The notes beneath the pieces were generated by a model that made no database searches, had not been told where the DNA came from, and saw nothing but the letters and a program-made list of their open reading frames with translations. DNA of 64,000 bases from Blakeslea trispora (Eukaryota; Mucoromycota; Mucoromycetes; Mucorales; Choanephoraceae), in assembly GCA_025331445.1 (NCBI GenBank), contig JAIWNE010000016.1, positions 62,001 through 126,000 of the forward strand. The letters run 5' to 3'. Positions within the stretch are counted from its first letter, which is position 1, and every line of letters begins with the position of its first letter. This document shows, in pieces, positions 1 to 11,529 of this stretch. Both the position numbers and the translations under genes were made by a program.

Positions 1-205
1 GAAGCGTCCTCAACCACTGTTGCTGCAGAGAGTCAACCAAAATCATTGGGTTACATTGGGTCTTAGACGATCCAAAAAGCTGCCTTGTCCATTACCGGAT
101 CATTCATACGAATTTGCAGCTAAGAATCTCAAGAAAGAAGCCAACATCAAGAAAACTGTCTGGAATTACTATCTGGTTTTTGCACAACAGTTGCCAAAAG
201 ATTCA
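1..205 (+). CDS. 3' exon of an unidentified protein (partial, open at left edge)
   Basis: One forward frame is open from base 2 to a good splice donor (G|GTATGT) near base 206, giving about 68 residues with a basic, hydrophilic composition (motifs NHWVTLGLRRSKK and IKKTVWNYY). If the donor is not used the frame stops at 233-235. No start codon is visible, so the exon begins outside the window. The product is not recognised. A decayed copy of its middle part lies at 1515-1560, which argues that it is real coding sequence or a duplicated or mobile gene fragment. Confidence 0.35.
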
Positions 206-3200
206 GGTATGTTTGTATTGATATTGCAAAGTTAAATCATTCTAAACAAAAGCAAATAGATGCATTCAACAATGATTGATCTCTTTCCTCACTTCTTAAG
301 ATTTGAATTGATTTAGATGCTACATGATGTTCATTCTATTCCTTTCCCCAACATATACTTTTAAAATTATAAATACGCTGATTACATTCTTTTTCTCTGT
401 ATATATTTAAATCCTTTTTTATCTTGTATCTAAAAAACCAAATCATGTTTGTTATTCACCAATCACTAATCTTTAAGACTAGTATCGTCAAATAGCTGAA
501 CTTTGCATTTCCTTAAAAGCACTCATCGCTTCTTTAATATAAAAATGGGGGGGGGGAGAGAAAATAAGTGTAACTCAAAAAAGTGAGTGTAGAAAATGGG
601 GTGTATTTAAAAAGTGAGTGTGGAGAGTGGGGTGTATTTAAAAAGTGAGTGTGAAAAGTGAGTGCGCCAAGTATTACTCTTCTGCATATAGCATAAGTAG
701 CGAAAAAGCACGTTGTTATTAGTCTAAGCAAGCATCAGTACACATCCCATAGACTGCTGAGCAGCTTTGTTACCTTTGTGTATGTAATAAGTTCATTTTC
801 AAATAATAATTAGAGAAAAGAAAAAGAAGGAGAAAAGAATCTTTTTTTTTCTTTGTTTATACAAAGCAGATTGACCACATTACTGGCCATTGTTCTCATT
901 GGCCGATATATTGGTTGTTTGTTTGTTCTTTGTCAAAATTGGTCTGGGCCCTGTTCTATATCAATGAGCATCTTGTTTCTTTGTTGGACATTGCAAAAAG
1001 ACCACATTTCTATCATCAGCACGTAAAGAAAGAAAGTTGGCATTGATCATTCATAGTGATCACTGTTTGCTATTTTGCAGTGAGTAAAAGAAAAAAAAAG
1101 GATAGGATGATATTCTGGTAATAACATACAAGCTAATCATGTCATACAAACAGCTAATTAGCATACATATGTAGACGTGCTTTTCTCAACAGTTGGTGTG
1201 TTTATGTAGCTCATAGTGTTGATTGTACTCATGGCTTAGATCATTTTAGAGAAAGGAATCTGCCTTGACATTACAGAAGAAACAGACAGTACTAAAACTT
1301 GCTTTGATGTGATACTCTTGTCAACGAACCTCATTGGCTCAATGTCTCTTGTTGTGTCCAGACTGATTCATGTACTTTTTAGGTGTACCAGATTGTAGTG
1401 TATAAGGCTAATAATGTCTACACGGTTTTTTTCTTGTTTTATCTCGACACAATGATACACTGTTCAAAATAGGCTGTAAGCCTTTATCTTTGTTTACTTT
1501 AACTTGTAAGCAGTAATCATTGGGTTACACTGAGTATGAGAAGATCAGTTGAACCTATTTGACCCCATGGCTAATGCAGTCCAATCTATGGCTATGATAA
1601 ACTTGGACAGAAGTAATACATCAAGAGCCTTCCATAATCTTCACTTGCCATCCGAAAAGGCAATTCGTTTAAGCAAACAGAGCTATAGATTGCTAGCTAG
1701 CGATTACTATCCTTCAAGTTGCTGTATTTTCTTATACTCTTTATTTTACTTAAAATAAAAACACATCCTTTGAATCTTAAGCAATCAACTGCAATTCGAG
1801 GCAAACTAACTTGAATCTGCATATGTTTTGTTGAAGCTCTTCTCTCTCTTTAGCAATGAGGAATAGGAATTGTATCAAGAAAAACAAAAGGAGTGCTGCT
1901 GATTGGAAGCTCTGGTTCATGACATACAAGCAAGGAATATCAAAACCTACACATCAAGAACAGAACATTTGGGGGGATCATACTCGTTTTAAAGAGTAAT
2001 TGCAAAAAAAAAAGGCAGGCCAGAGTAGCATACCCATAGTAGTTTCCTCTAAAATGATACTATCTCTTCAAATGGTATTAGTTTACATTGACGTCTTAAA
2101 TACATGGATCTTGATTTTGAGAGAGTAGTAAGATTCTGATTCAAAATTGTTTTACTAACATAATAAAATAGGCATTGTGACAAAAGGTGAGATACCTATA
2201 CCACAATACTATTTTTTTGTTTGTAATGGTAAAGAAGTCTGATCACCTATAAAAAATTGTGAGAAGTTTCGTTACACAGTGCTTAATTTTTGTGACTCAA
2301 GGTACCTGATACATCTCATCTTAAGCCTGTGTTGAGACTTTCTTTTCACGCTTCACGAATACGAGAAATCAAAGGACTTGGTTAGCTAAGGTAGAGTTGG
2401 CTTGTAAAGCACATATGGATTCAGGTCTTTCGAATTTTTCGCCTAGTCTACAGTTTAACGAAAAAGGGAGAACAGAATCGGGATAGTAGTACAAACAGTT
2501 GACATAGACAACATGGTCCTTCAATATCAGCACATTCGATTTTCTCTCTTTTCTGTATATAGACCATAAAAGAAGGGACAACATAACACAGGACAATACT
2601 TTCTATCTTGCTGCTTAAGGAGGGAAAAAGAAAGTATAGGAGAGATAGAGAGATGGTTGCATATATAGTAATCAAAAGTCTGTTGTGTCACTGACAAAGA
2701 TGGAACTAAAAAGACAGAGACAGAGAAAATGTAGCTTATTGTGCTTTTTCCTCTTGCCTGGTTTCGTTCAGATCTAAAGAGTTTCCCCCTTTTTTTTTTT
2801 TCTTCAGTTCAGGTGAAGAAAGAATAAAGAGTGAGATGCAGTTGTATATTATGAACAATACCATTTGACTCTAAGGCAAATTAGGTGAATGACATCATTT
2901 CAGACTATTGTTTCTTTATGACTTGGATGACTCTACAGTCATTTTCCATTCACATTACACCATTTTCATAGATAGGCACATTACATGTTTATTCTCTAAA
3001 ATGAGGGGAAAGTAAAAGTGAGTGTAAAAAATATCGTTGAAAGGGCCTCTTCCTTGTCTTCATGTTTAGAAACGCAGGTGGCCTTTGATTGCTTTAAATC
3101 TACAAAACAGACGAGATGATTGTTCAAAGTCCAGCTATTGTACTTGTTTGAAAATTGAAACGAGTAAGCACAAGGTTTTGCTGTCAAAATAAGCTGGTCA

Positions 3201-3599
3201 AATCCAATGGATCAGTGAGTGATTCCTGACATGTGAAGCTCTCGATTGTACTGTCTGAGATATATCTCAGCCTTACATGCTAAGAAAAGAAAGAAAGAGA
3301 AATTCAGCTGGATTTAAGGTGTGGGCTTATTGTGCCTTATTTTAATCGAATAAACTACGGATGATAATCAAGAGAGACATGTTATTCTGGCTCAAAATTA
3401 CAGAAGCGCCGAAACAAAATAATAATAATAACAAAATCCATTTCAAAAACTGCGCAATCCTTCATCATCAACCTGTCGTCTTGAGAGAGGGGGGGAGGAA
3501 ACTCTTTGACTGATGTAAACATCCTTACATGTTATGCCATCTATATGTGGAAATCATGTGATGTGACCATTTCTAACCCCCCCCCCTCTCCGTTTTCAG
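206..3599. other. Long intergenic region, AT-rich, no convincing gene
   Basis: About 3.4 kb without a supported gene. It holds a G10 run at 547-556, the 31-bp tandem repeat at 579-665, a partial decayed copy (1515-1560) of the exon at the left edge, another copy of the AAAAGTGAGTGT motif near 3013-3025, and a C-run around 3576. The short frames here (for example 1549-1758 and 2369-2675 on the reverse strand) lack start context, splice support and protein-like composition. Confidence 0.5.
579..665. repeat. 31-bp tandem repeat, about 2.7 copies
   Basis: Unit 1 spans 579-609 and unit 2 spans 610-640. Each begins AAAAGTGAGTGT and ends GGGGTGTATTTA, and they differ at a few central bases. A third truncated copy runs to about 665. 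A further single AAAAGTGAGTGTA motif occurs about 2.4 kb downstream near 3013-3025. Confidence 0.75.
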
Positions 3600-3722
3600 C
3601 CAATCGGGTGAAACAAGAAAAAGTAACTGCACAATAAATAATTATAACCCCAGCTTTTTCTCAATTTTTTTTTTCTTTCTTTCTCTTTCTCTTTCTCTTT
3701 CTTTGTTTTCTTGGAGAATTTT
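3600..3722 (+). promoter_or_regulatory. Putative FZO1 promoter: CCAAT box plus pyrimidine tract
   Basis: A CCAAT element lies at 3600-3604, followed by an AT-rich stretch (AATAAATAATTATAA) and a long CTTT/TTTC tract at about 3657-3715, just upstream of the FZO1 start at 3747. CT-rich tracts close to the transcription start are common in filamentous-fungal promoters. Assignment is by position and composition only. Confidence 0.4.
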
Positions 3723-3746
3723 TTTTTGTAGTTGTAGAACAAAAAG

Positions 3747-6225
3747 ATGCTCAGCGACTATGCAGCTTCAAAGCGTCCAATCAGACGTAACTCTGCTCCC
3801 AGCATAGATGAATCTTATTTCAGTACCAGTAGCATGAGCAGCAGCAACAGCAGTAGCAACATGTTTTCTTCTCTTGAACTCAGCACACCCTCACCTGTTC
3901 CTTCACCTTCTGTCTCTTCTGCTGCCAGAACACATCAACATCGTCTCAATGCAGCTCAAGAACAGCGCATGTATCGAGACAGCTGTCAACGCCTGATGTC
4001 CCATATCACTTCAGTCGTCGGTATCTGTCAGGACTTGAAGGCAGCCAATCAAGATAAATTCCCTATCTTTTACCCTTTACCTACTCAAAAGCCAACCATT
4101 CACCGTGCTCAGACATTAGACAGCAGCAATGTGTTGGATGCCGTCCGTCGTTCGTCAGATGGATTCAACCAGCAGTTGGAGCATCATCGCCTATTGTCTC
4201 AAGAAAAGGATCTCAACATTCTTTCTCTTGACCTCAAGATGGGCCATGCCAACCAAACCAACGATCTCATCAACACCTTGGAAAGCAAATCTATCTCGAA
4301 TTTACTCAATGATCGTCTTGATCAGAGTGTGCGTCATTTAGAGAAGTTACATACACGTGTGGCGGACACCTCTTCCAAGGTACTTGTGACAGGTGATTTA
4401 AATTCGGGCAAATCCACCTTTGTCAATGCTCTCCTGAAGCGTGAGTTGTTGCCTGCTGATCAACAGCCCTGTACCAGTGTGTTTTGTGAGGTATTGGATG
4501 CCATGTTGAATGATGGTCTTGAGCAAGTGCATGCGATCCCTGTGGTAGAGAAATACAACCGTTTGGACACATCCACTTATCACGTGATTGAGATGAGACA
4601 TCTTTACAAGATCATTACGGAAGAATTTGAACAGTACAAGATGCTCAAGATTTACGCTAATGATGCCAGAACAACACAAGAATCACTTTTGCATAATGGC
4701 GTTGTTGACATTGCCTTGATTGATTCTCCCGGTTTGAATACGGATTCTATCAAGACAACAGCTGTATTTGCACGTCAAGAAGAGATTGATGTTGTTGTCT
4801 TTGTCGTGAGTGCCGAGAATCACTTTACACTTTCGGTAAGTCACTTTTTTTTTATGATCTTATTCAGCCACTCATGTTTTTTTATAGGGTAAAGAATTCT
4901 TGTGGAATGCAGCCAATGAAAAGACCCATATCTTTATTGTGGTGAATCGCTTTGATTCTATCCGTGATAAAGATCGTTGTAAACGATTGATTTTGGAACA
5001 AATCAGACAACTCTCACCTGCCACCTATGCTGATGCAGACGATCTTGTTCATTTTGTCAGTGCAGGCAATGTCGACCTTCAACCTGGATCTCGCAAGTTA
5101 GATGCACCTGATTTTGCTCGTCTCGAACAACGGTTGCGTGCCTTTGTACTCGAGAACCGTACGAAATCTAAATTGATGCCTGCCAAAAACTACCTTGTCA
5201 ACCTCTTGACAGACATCCATGTACTCTCTGAAGCCAACCTTAAAAAAGCTACCGAGGATCATGCTCAAGCTACGATGGAACTGGAAAGAGATTTACCTGC
5301 CTATCAACAATTGCTTCGTGTACGTGATCGTGTGTTGGATCAAGTCGAAAAGACAGCCGAGGTGGCTGTTTCTGCTATTCAGATGCATGCTCAAAACAGA
5401 CTGAACCAAGCTGTGGAACATGTAGGTCATGCTATCAACAACATTGAGTACCCTGGTGTCCTCTTGATCTGGCAATATGCTCAAGATATTGCTGATTCGA
5501 TGGTCCAGAAGCTCTTGAATGATGTGCATCAAGAGGAATCGCATGCACGTCAAGAGACAGCTGTCTGTCTTGAGAGACTGCATAGTATGGGCACAGAGAA
5601 CTTGGGTATCTATCCTTTGACAGCAGATGTCAGCAAGATGTGTCTCAAGAACCGTGATCGTCGTGTGGACATTACAGTGGAACCCACTGATTTCTTTGAT
5701 CTTGTGTTGGATGAAAAGCTTTCGGGCACAGCTCTCTCAATGGGTGCAGCTGCCATGGTGGGTGGTCGTATGTTGGGTTTCCGTGATGCTGTCTCTAGTA
5801 TCTGGAGTGTGTCTAGTATGATGGGCAGTACCAATTTACGTCGTTGGGTTGTACCTGTGGTTGGTGTAGCTAGTGTTGGTTTCTTGGTCTATGTGGTTTC
5901 AGATATGCGATATGCTGTTGAACGCAAGTTGATCAAGAAGTTTAAGCAGGCTGTTCGTGATACCAATTATGTGGATGGACAGAGTCAACGGATTGCTCGT
6001 GAAAGTCGCAAAGTGTTGCGTGTTGAGGGTTGGGAAATTCAGCATCGTATCCAAAAGGCGATTGAAGAAAAAGAAAAGAAGAGAAATGATACTGAAGAGG
6101 CTGTTGCTCTTTCCAAGGAAACAGTGGAATACTTTGGATCTGTCTTGGAGAAGTCTGGTTTCTTGCTGGAGAAGATCGAACTTGTGCCTACGGATCATTC
6201 AATGACAAGAGAGTCTTTTGCTTAA
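3747..6225 (+). CDS. FZO1: Mitofusin, dynamin-like GTPase of the outer mitochondrial membrane
   Basis: Two exons, 3747-4835 and 4888-6225, joined by a 52-nt GTAAGT...TATAG intron, encode 808 residues, a normal size for fungal Fzo1. Family knowledge: Fzo1 tethers and fuses outer mitochondrial membranes by GTP-driven oligomerisation. Seen here: a low-complexity Ser-rich N-terminus, a G1 P-loop GDLNSGKS near residue 215, a DQQPCTS stretch covering the G2 threonine, G3 DSPGLN near residue 328, and G4 NRFD near 381. Helical regions follow, then two hydrophobic C-terminal stretches (about 645-665 and 680-700) consistent with the paired membrane anchor, then a charged heptad C-terminus. The start is the first ATG after the pyrimidine tract. 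The gene converges on PIG-U with 116 bp between stop codons, so the two transcripts probably overlap at their 3' ends. Confidence 0.95.
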
Positions 6226-6341
6226 AGATGTCATCTTTCCATATTCCCTCTCTCTCTCTCTCTCTCTCTCTATCATACTTATCATTACTTATCATGCTTA
6301 TCATTTCATATAAAATATATATATATTTTTAAAAAAAAAAA
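6226..6341. repeat. Short convergent intergenic gap with (CT)n microsatellite
   Basis: The 116 bp between the two convergent stop codons hold a CT dinucleotide run (about 6245-6271), then TATCAT repeats and an AT-rich stretch with an A10 tract. This is the shared 3' region of FZO1 and PIG-U. Confidence 0.7.
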
Positions 6342-7837
6342 CTATTTATGAATCACTTGTTTTCCTATGGTATCTGGATGAAGAATATCAAATTCTCTTC
6401 TTAATGCTGCATACACCAAATCAATCAACAAGACCACTTGGCCTAGATTGTACACCAGTGTGATGGCATAAAAGAAATTGGCATTACCACTACCTGCATA
6501 AATCCATAAATGCCAAAAAATAGGTGCCAACACAGATGCATAAAGAAATAGATTGGAGACCAAAAATCCATAACGACAATCTAACATTCATGATTAAAAT
6601 AACAACAAAACCCCCCTTTTATATAAACTTACATTTCAATAGCTCGTCATGAATAGGCACAAGTGCTAAATAGAGAGCAGCGTCACCAGCAGAGGGATAA
6701 CTCTTAAAGATGGCCATAATACCACACAAGACAGTGACTGCAAAAATGGGCTGATGACTTTACATTTCTAGATGAGTATTTCTATCATTTGGCTTATACA
6801 TATCACTTACTAGAGTTTGATACAGATAGGTACAGTAAAGATAAAGGTATGAAACTGAAAGACAACCATAAAAAAGGATCGAAACTGATCAAATATCTCG
6901 ATAAAGAAATACCAAAACATGCCAACATTGGGTGTTAAATCGGATACAAACAAACTAAAAGACACCTCAATATCCTTCTCTTTTTTTTTTTTCTCTTTCT
7001 CTCTCTTTCTTCCTTACATGATACCATAAGTAGCCGAAAGAAAGTGCCATGATTGCATCACCAAAAAGGATGCACCAATCAATCCCATGAAAAACAGGAT
7101 AAAGAACACACCGGATCTAAAGGACTTGAGGATGATCAAAAAGGCAGGCACAAGCATGATAGGATAAAAGCTAAGGTAAGAAGCCAATGCAATCCAAAAC
7201 ATGGCAGTCTTGGGTCGCTGCCTTAGACTACTGAGGATGGCCATGACAACAGCAAGATTAGTAAATATCAAGGTAGATTTGGCTACGCAGGATAGAATGG
7301 TGAGAGGATTGAATAGGTAGAGAACAGAGACTGTCCAAGGTGATATTGACTGCATAGACACTTCATCTTTTAATTTAGGTCTCTGTTGATCCTGTTTTAA
7401 CCGAGTAATCAACCCAAGTGCATGTGCTATCAACACATCCACCACACTGAACAAGACAGGAGTCAAGTTGGGTAACATCAAAACAAACGAAAAGAAGCAG
7501 AGTAGTAAAGGTGGCTAAAGATGTCTTGGTGATAAAGGACAAGAAACAATATGTACTTTATTTTACCTGATGAATAACATCACCATCATATGGAGGTACA
7601 TTATGGTTATATAGATAAACACCTTCTGTCACTATGAAAAAAAAAATAAGAGATTAGCTCTCTCTTTTTTTTTCTATTCATTTTCAATGATAGTTTACAT
7701 CGTTTAAAACTAGTGATGGGTGTGACTAGTTCAACGCGTTGAATGAGTGTATTTGAAAGAGAGGGTATGTTGAAGATGATCAGTCGAATGATCAGAGCAA
7801 CAGCAAATATCGCTCTATTGTCTTTTATAGAGATCAT
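6342..7837 (-). CDS. PIGU: GPI transamidase subunit PIG-U / Cdc91
   Basis: Six reverse-strand exons keep one frame: 7837-7699, 7631-7567, 7514-7018, 6954-6811, 6757-6633 and 6580-6342, encoding 402 residues. PIG-U is a multi-spanning ER membrane subunit of the GPI transamidase, which attaches preformed GPI anchors to proteins. Family motifs are seen in order: ITSFKR and PPYDGDVIHQPPLL near the N-terminus, YLFNPLTILSCVAKST, SDLTPNVGMFWYFFIEIFDQF, IFKSYPSAGDAALYLALVP, and WHLWIYAGSGNANFFYAITL near the C-terminus. Many hydrophobic helices are visible. Length and order match human PIG-U (435 residues) closely. Introns are 44-67 nt. The start is an ATG at the head of a hydrophobic, signal-anchor-like helix. 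Exon 4 to exon 5 uses a less typical TAAAG acceptor, chosen because it alone preserves frame and family similarity. Confidence 0.93.
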
Positions 7838-8041
7838 GCAAAAAAAAAAAGAGGGGCAAAATAATAATAAAAAAAAATAAGCAAAGTTGATCAAATTTAG
7901 TTTAGAAAGATGTAATGATAACACTCTCTGCTAATGGTTGCCACAGTCATCTCTCATTGGAATATTGAAAAAGCAATTCTATGACTGGACTCTTATAGTA
8001 TTGATCTATGGTATTGAATAAAACTACAACAATAAAACACA

Positions 8042-8820
8042 TCATAGAGACAATCTTGTAACATAAAAAAAAATAAGATCTTTATTGGAAATATATGCAC
8101 AGTGGATGAGGAAATAAACATATGTTAAGATAACTGGTAATTTGTTAATGGTGTTGATATATGCTTGAGGGGGAGAACTTATTCTCAATTCTTTCATGAC
8201 TACATTCAGCTTATCGTATGTCTCTTTTTTTAACTGCTCTGTTGATATTTCAGATATTGCTTGATTGATTGAGATATCAGTTAGTTTGCGTTCCAAATGT
8301 ATTTATTGAGGTCCTTTTGGATGTTTCTTCCTGTTTGTTGAATACAAGTACTCCAGTTTCGATGTAGTCAATTGATCCTCAAGCTACGATTTTTGTCGAC
8401 TGACAATATGTTTGATTTCAACTTGGCTTACTTTAGGACAATAGAATATAACCGCATGGTCAGATAAAGCAACATGTGTTGATTGCAATTTTCTTGAGTG
8501 GGTGTGAGAATCAGCCTTTGTCAAACACACTTTGTGAATATCCGTAAGTTTTCAAGCTCTAGTATAGACAATCATCGAAAGTTGCCCAGTACAACATGTA
8601 TAATAGTGGCTGTATTGAAGGGGCAAAAGTTCTTGAATCTGTTTTCGACAATGAGGTATTGCTACCAAAGGGACAGAAAAAGCGGACGGTCTCACCCAAC
8701 AGATGACTTGAGAAGTGATTTCATCCCATAAATATGGTATTGCATCAAGTAGAGTAGAGACATACCAAATGTTTCACCTTCAGTTCCGGATAAGATGACA
8801 CTAGACGCAATGTATGAGAA
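8042..8820 (-). pseudogene. Coding-like reverse-strand segment, unidentified, interrupted
   Basis: One reverse frame from about 8770 down to 8042 has only three stops in some 730 nt of AT-rich DNA and a protein-like composition (for example SHTHSRKLQSTHVALSDHAV and IHLERKLTDISINQAISEIS). It turns lysine/glutamate-rich and then hydrophobic at the end. A 48-nt GTAAGC...CGTAG candidate intron would remove one stop; the others remain. A separate short frame at about 7990-7930 could be a last exon. It lies directly upstream of PIG-U. The product is not recognised, and a multi-exon gene with exons I have not placed is as possible as a decayed gene. Confidence 0.3.
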
Positions 8821-8829
8821 TTGAATGAA

Positions 8830-11020
8830 AAGAGCACAGTTGGATCAGAAAAAAAAAAGTATGCAAACCTTTTGATATGCTTTTTTTTTTTTTGATTGAA
8901 CGATTCAATCGTAATTGATGATAGGGAAGACTATCATTCTACTATAAACCTCTTAGCTTCTTTTGAAAAGCTTATAACCAATTTTTTTGGGGGATAAAAC
9001 ATTTGGTACATACCTCAATGCATAGTCTTCCCTTTTTTCAGGTTCTGCAAGAACCTGACTCCTCTGTACACGAGTCTTCCCCATGTACAGAGGAGGCGGG
9101 CCAAGCAGTAGATGGTTTTTGCCGCCAAGACCAAGGTACAGACCAAGGAGCAAACAGTTTCAAAAAAAAGACGAGCGACAAGAAGAACAGAAGACATAAG
9201 AACAATAAAAAATAATAATAAACAAAATAATAAACAAAAGATAATGAAGAAAAGTAAGCGAAGAAAAGACGGCCTATTTATACAGAAATTATTTTCAGAT
9301 TGAGGACAGATAAAATAGAGCAATGACATATGGGAGAAGTCATACTGAAGGTACTCTATCAGCAACCTTATTCGAGTTGGTTTCTTGGATAGCTATAGCG
9401 TCATAATCACTTGGATAGTTTGATTGATTAACGATCCAGAGTAGACTACTTGCAACTATCGCTTCAGAGTATATTATTATAAAAATCATTTTTTTCTCAT
9501 AATTTCTTACAACATTTATTTGTTTTACTTTATCTTCTTGCCTCATAAAGTACCTATTGTAAATTGTTCATTGAACGAAAAAAAAAAGTATTGTTGACTA
9601 AACAAGTTACTTGGATTAATCAATGTCTGTACAAAAGCAACCGTTTGCTGTGCCAACCTTATTCCTCTCAATTCATGCATTTTGTTTTTATTTCTTCTTT
9701 CACATTTATCAGAATACAAGAACAGAATAAAACCATCTTATCACTCGTTTCTGCTTTCTATTAGTTGCCATTTCCCTTACTACACTTTTTTTAGAGCCAT
9801 AAGCATCTATCACGCCGAGTTCAAAGTCATCTCTGCGACTAACAAATGGCAAGGAACGAGAGAACGGGAAAAAGAAGATACTCTAACAAACCAAACTGGA
9901 AGCTGGAAGAAAAAAAGAGTATCTCTTTTCAATTGATGGGAAGGATTAAAAAATTTCAGAAGCTTATCCTTGAGCACTCTGTGTCTTCTTGCCCCTAATG
10001 TATGCTGTTCCCCCTTGTTTATCTTTTATGGGTTCCTTGGCAAACCAACTTTTCATGAAGCACTATGTCATTATCTTGAACTATCGCACTGCATGATTGA
10101 TTTCTTTAGTAGGAATACGGATGCATTTAACATCTAAAGTTGTAATTGACTAATCAAATGGATGCAAGAGTATGTGGAAAAGAAAAAAAACTGGACTTTG
10201 GACAATAATTTTGAAGATTGACTATGCTCTTGCCCTTCAATAAGCTCTTTTCTCTAAGGCCCATGCCGTCTTGATGACAAAAAACTGCCAAAATCCCAGG
10301 TTGATGCATCTCTGCTTTCTTTTTTTGCATGTGTGATTCCATTTCAACTATTTATTGATGAATTGGCTCGCAGACAATGTGTTGATAAGTAGAAAACAGC
10401 TTGAAAAGAATAGCTCGTTCATTAGAACTTTTGCCCTTGTACAAAAAAAAAGGCTGATTAACAAAGGAACATTTACAAGTCTTATAAAGTATCTTTATAC
10501 CCCGTCTGCTGATCTATTTTGTTATGAATTGAAATGTAGCATACGATATATGATTTACTCCTTGGGTCTATTTCAGACCAAAGTTAGACAAACAAGAGCA
10601 GATGAATCCAAATGATAGATAATACAGTATGGTGAATCATACCAAGCAACCACTCTTTTCGTTCAAGCCATTTTAAGAAAAGTTGGGAAATTGATCTGTT
10701 AATTGAAGAGTTCCTGGAACCTGGATCCAGTAACACCATTTATACGGGCGTAAAGAACGATCCAATCATATGATCTGAGTTGGAAGCGATAAACTACTTG
10801 GTTCTATCTATATGACATGTAATAGAGAAATTGCTAAAAAAAAAAAGGTATGTATTTTATCTTGGTTATTGGTCAAAACCAATAAATCTTATGTTTACTA
10901 TTGTCATTCTTGTTCTGGGATTTCGCTGACGCTGAAGCAGGAGAAGAGTTAGAAAAAAAAACTATTCTTTTTTGAAGGAAGACTAGTGGTGTTGCTACTC
11001 AAGTCATCAGAACATTGATC
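8830..11020. other. Gene-poor AT-rich stretch
   Basis: Apart from the paired hairpins at 9039-9095 nothing is supported. Frames of 60-116 codons on both strands (9003-9365, 9564-9936, 10154-10615) are lysine- or isoleucine-rich, overlap each other and have no splice or family support. Confidence 0.45.
9039..9095. repeat. Two adjacent perfect hairpins
   Basis: Hairpin 1 (9039-9057) has an 8-bp stem CAGGTTCT/AGAACCTG with a 3-nt loop. Hairpin 2 has a 12-bp perfect stem, 9059-9070 pairing with 9084-9095 (CTCCTCTGTACA/TGTACAGAGGAG), around a 13-nt loop. One base separates them. The segment is richer in G+C than its surroundings. No tRNA or rRNA fold was recognised. Confidence 0.7.
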
Positions 11021-11525
11021 ATGTTGTAAGTAAGCTTTGAGCTTAGTGTCTTTTCCTTCTTTCTTCTACAGATTTCTCTTTACTCACTTCTTTATATAGG
11101 CTCAACAATATGCACCAAGAAAAGGAAGCCGTCGAGAAGATGTACTTGCAGTCTGACATTGCTCCTTCCCTTTGCCAGCTGTTCAAGTCATCTCGACATC
11201 ACTATCCCAAAGGGTAAGTAATACAATAGCCAAAGACAAGAATATGTCAAGAATAAGGGCTAACATTCAGTATAGATCCAACAAGGGTCATCTTTCCCAG
11301 TGCTTCTACGGTTAACGAGTGCCGACCAGACTTTGCTGTAGTTGTTGAGGGTGCAAAACCTTTATCGACATCATTGGTGAGATAAAGGGTGATGGCGCTA
11401 GTAACGAAAATGTAGCCCTTGATACCTTTCGTCTTGGACTCTTTAGGTTGATGATGTTGTGAGAATACAGGTTGAAAGTCTCTGTAGTATTTCAAGTATA
11501 TGGTTTGTTCACTAATTTGTGGCAA
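11021..11525 (+). pseudogene. Decayed copy of a Mucorales dispersed gene family (PDF...GEIKGD motif)
   Basis: Three exons can be joined in frame: 11021-11025 (ATG TT), 11100-11213 and 11271 onward, with canonical GTAAGT...TATAG and GTAAGT...TTCAG introns. They read MLLNNMHQEKEAVEKMY, then YPKGIDPTRVIFPS, then RPDFAVVVEG. The frame breaks near 11350, and the family-like continuation (IDIIGEIKGDGASNENVAL, then RLGLFRLMML) lies in another frame that meets stops near 11459 and 11525. From memory, Mucorales genomes carry many uncharacterised proteins with a PDF..V...(G)EIK...D.xR pattern, often beside transposons. Function is unknown. At least one frameshift and two stops make this a relic. Confidence 0.5.
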
Positions 11526-11529
11526 TAAA

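Noticed and set aside
9059..9140. tRNA or small structured RNA at the paired hairpins
   Set aside because: The stems do not make a cloverleaf and no anticodon or B-box pattern is seen; kept only as a hairpin feature.
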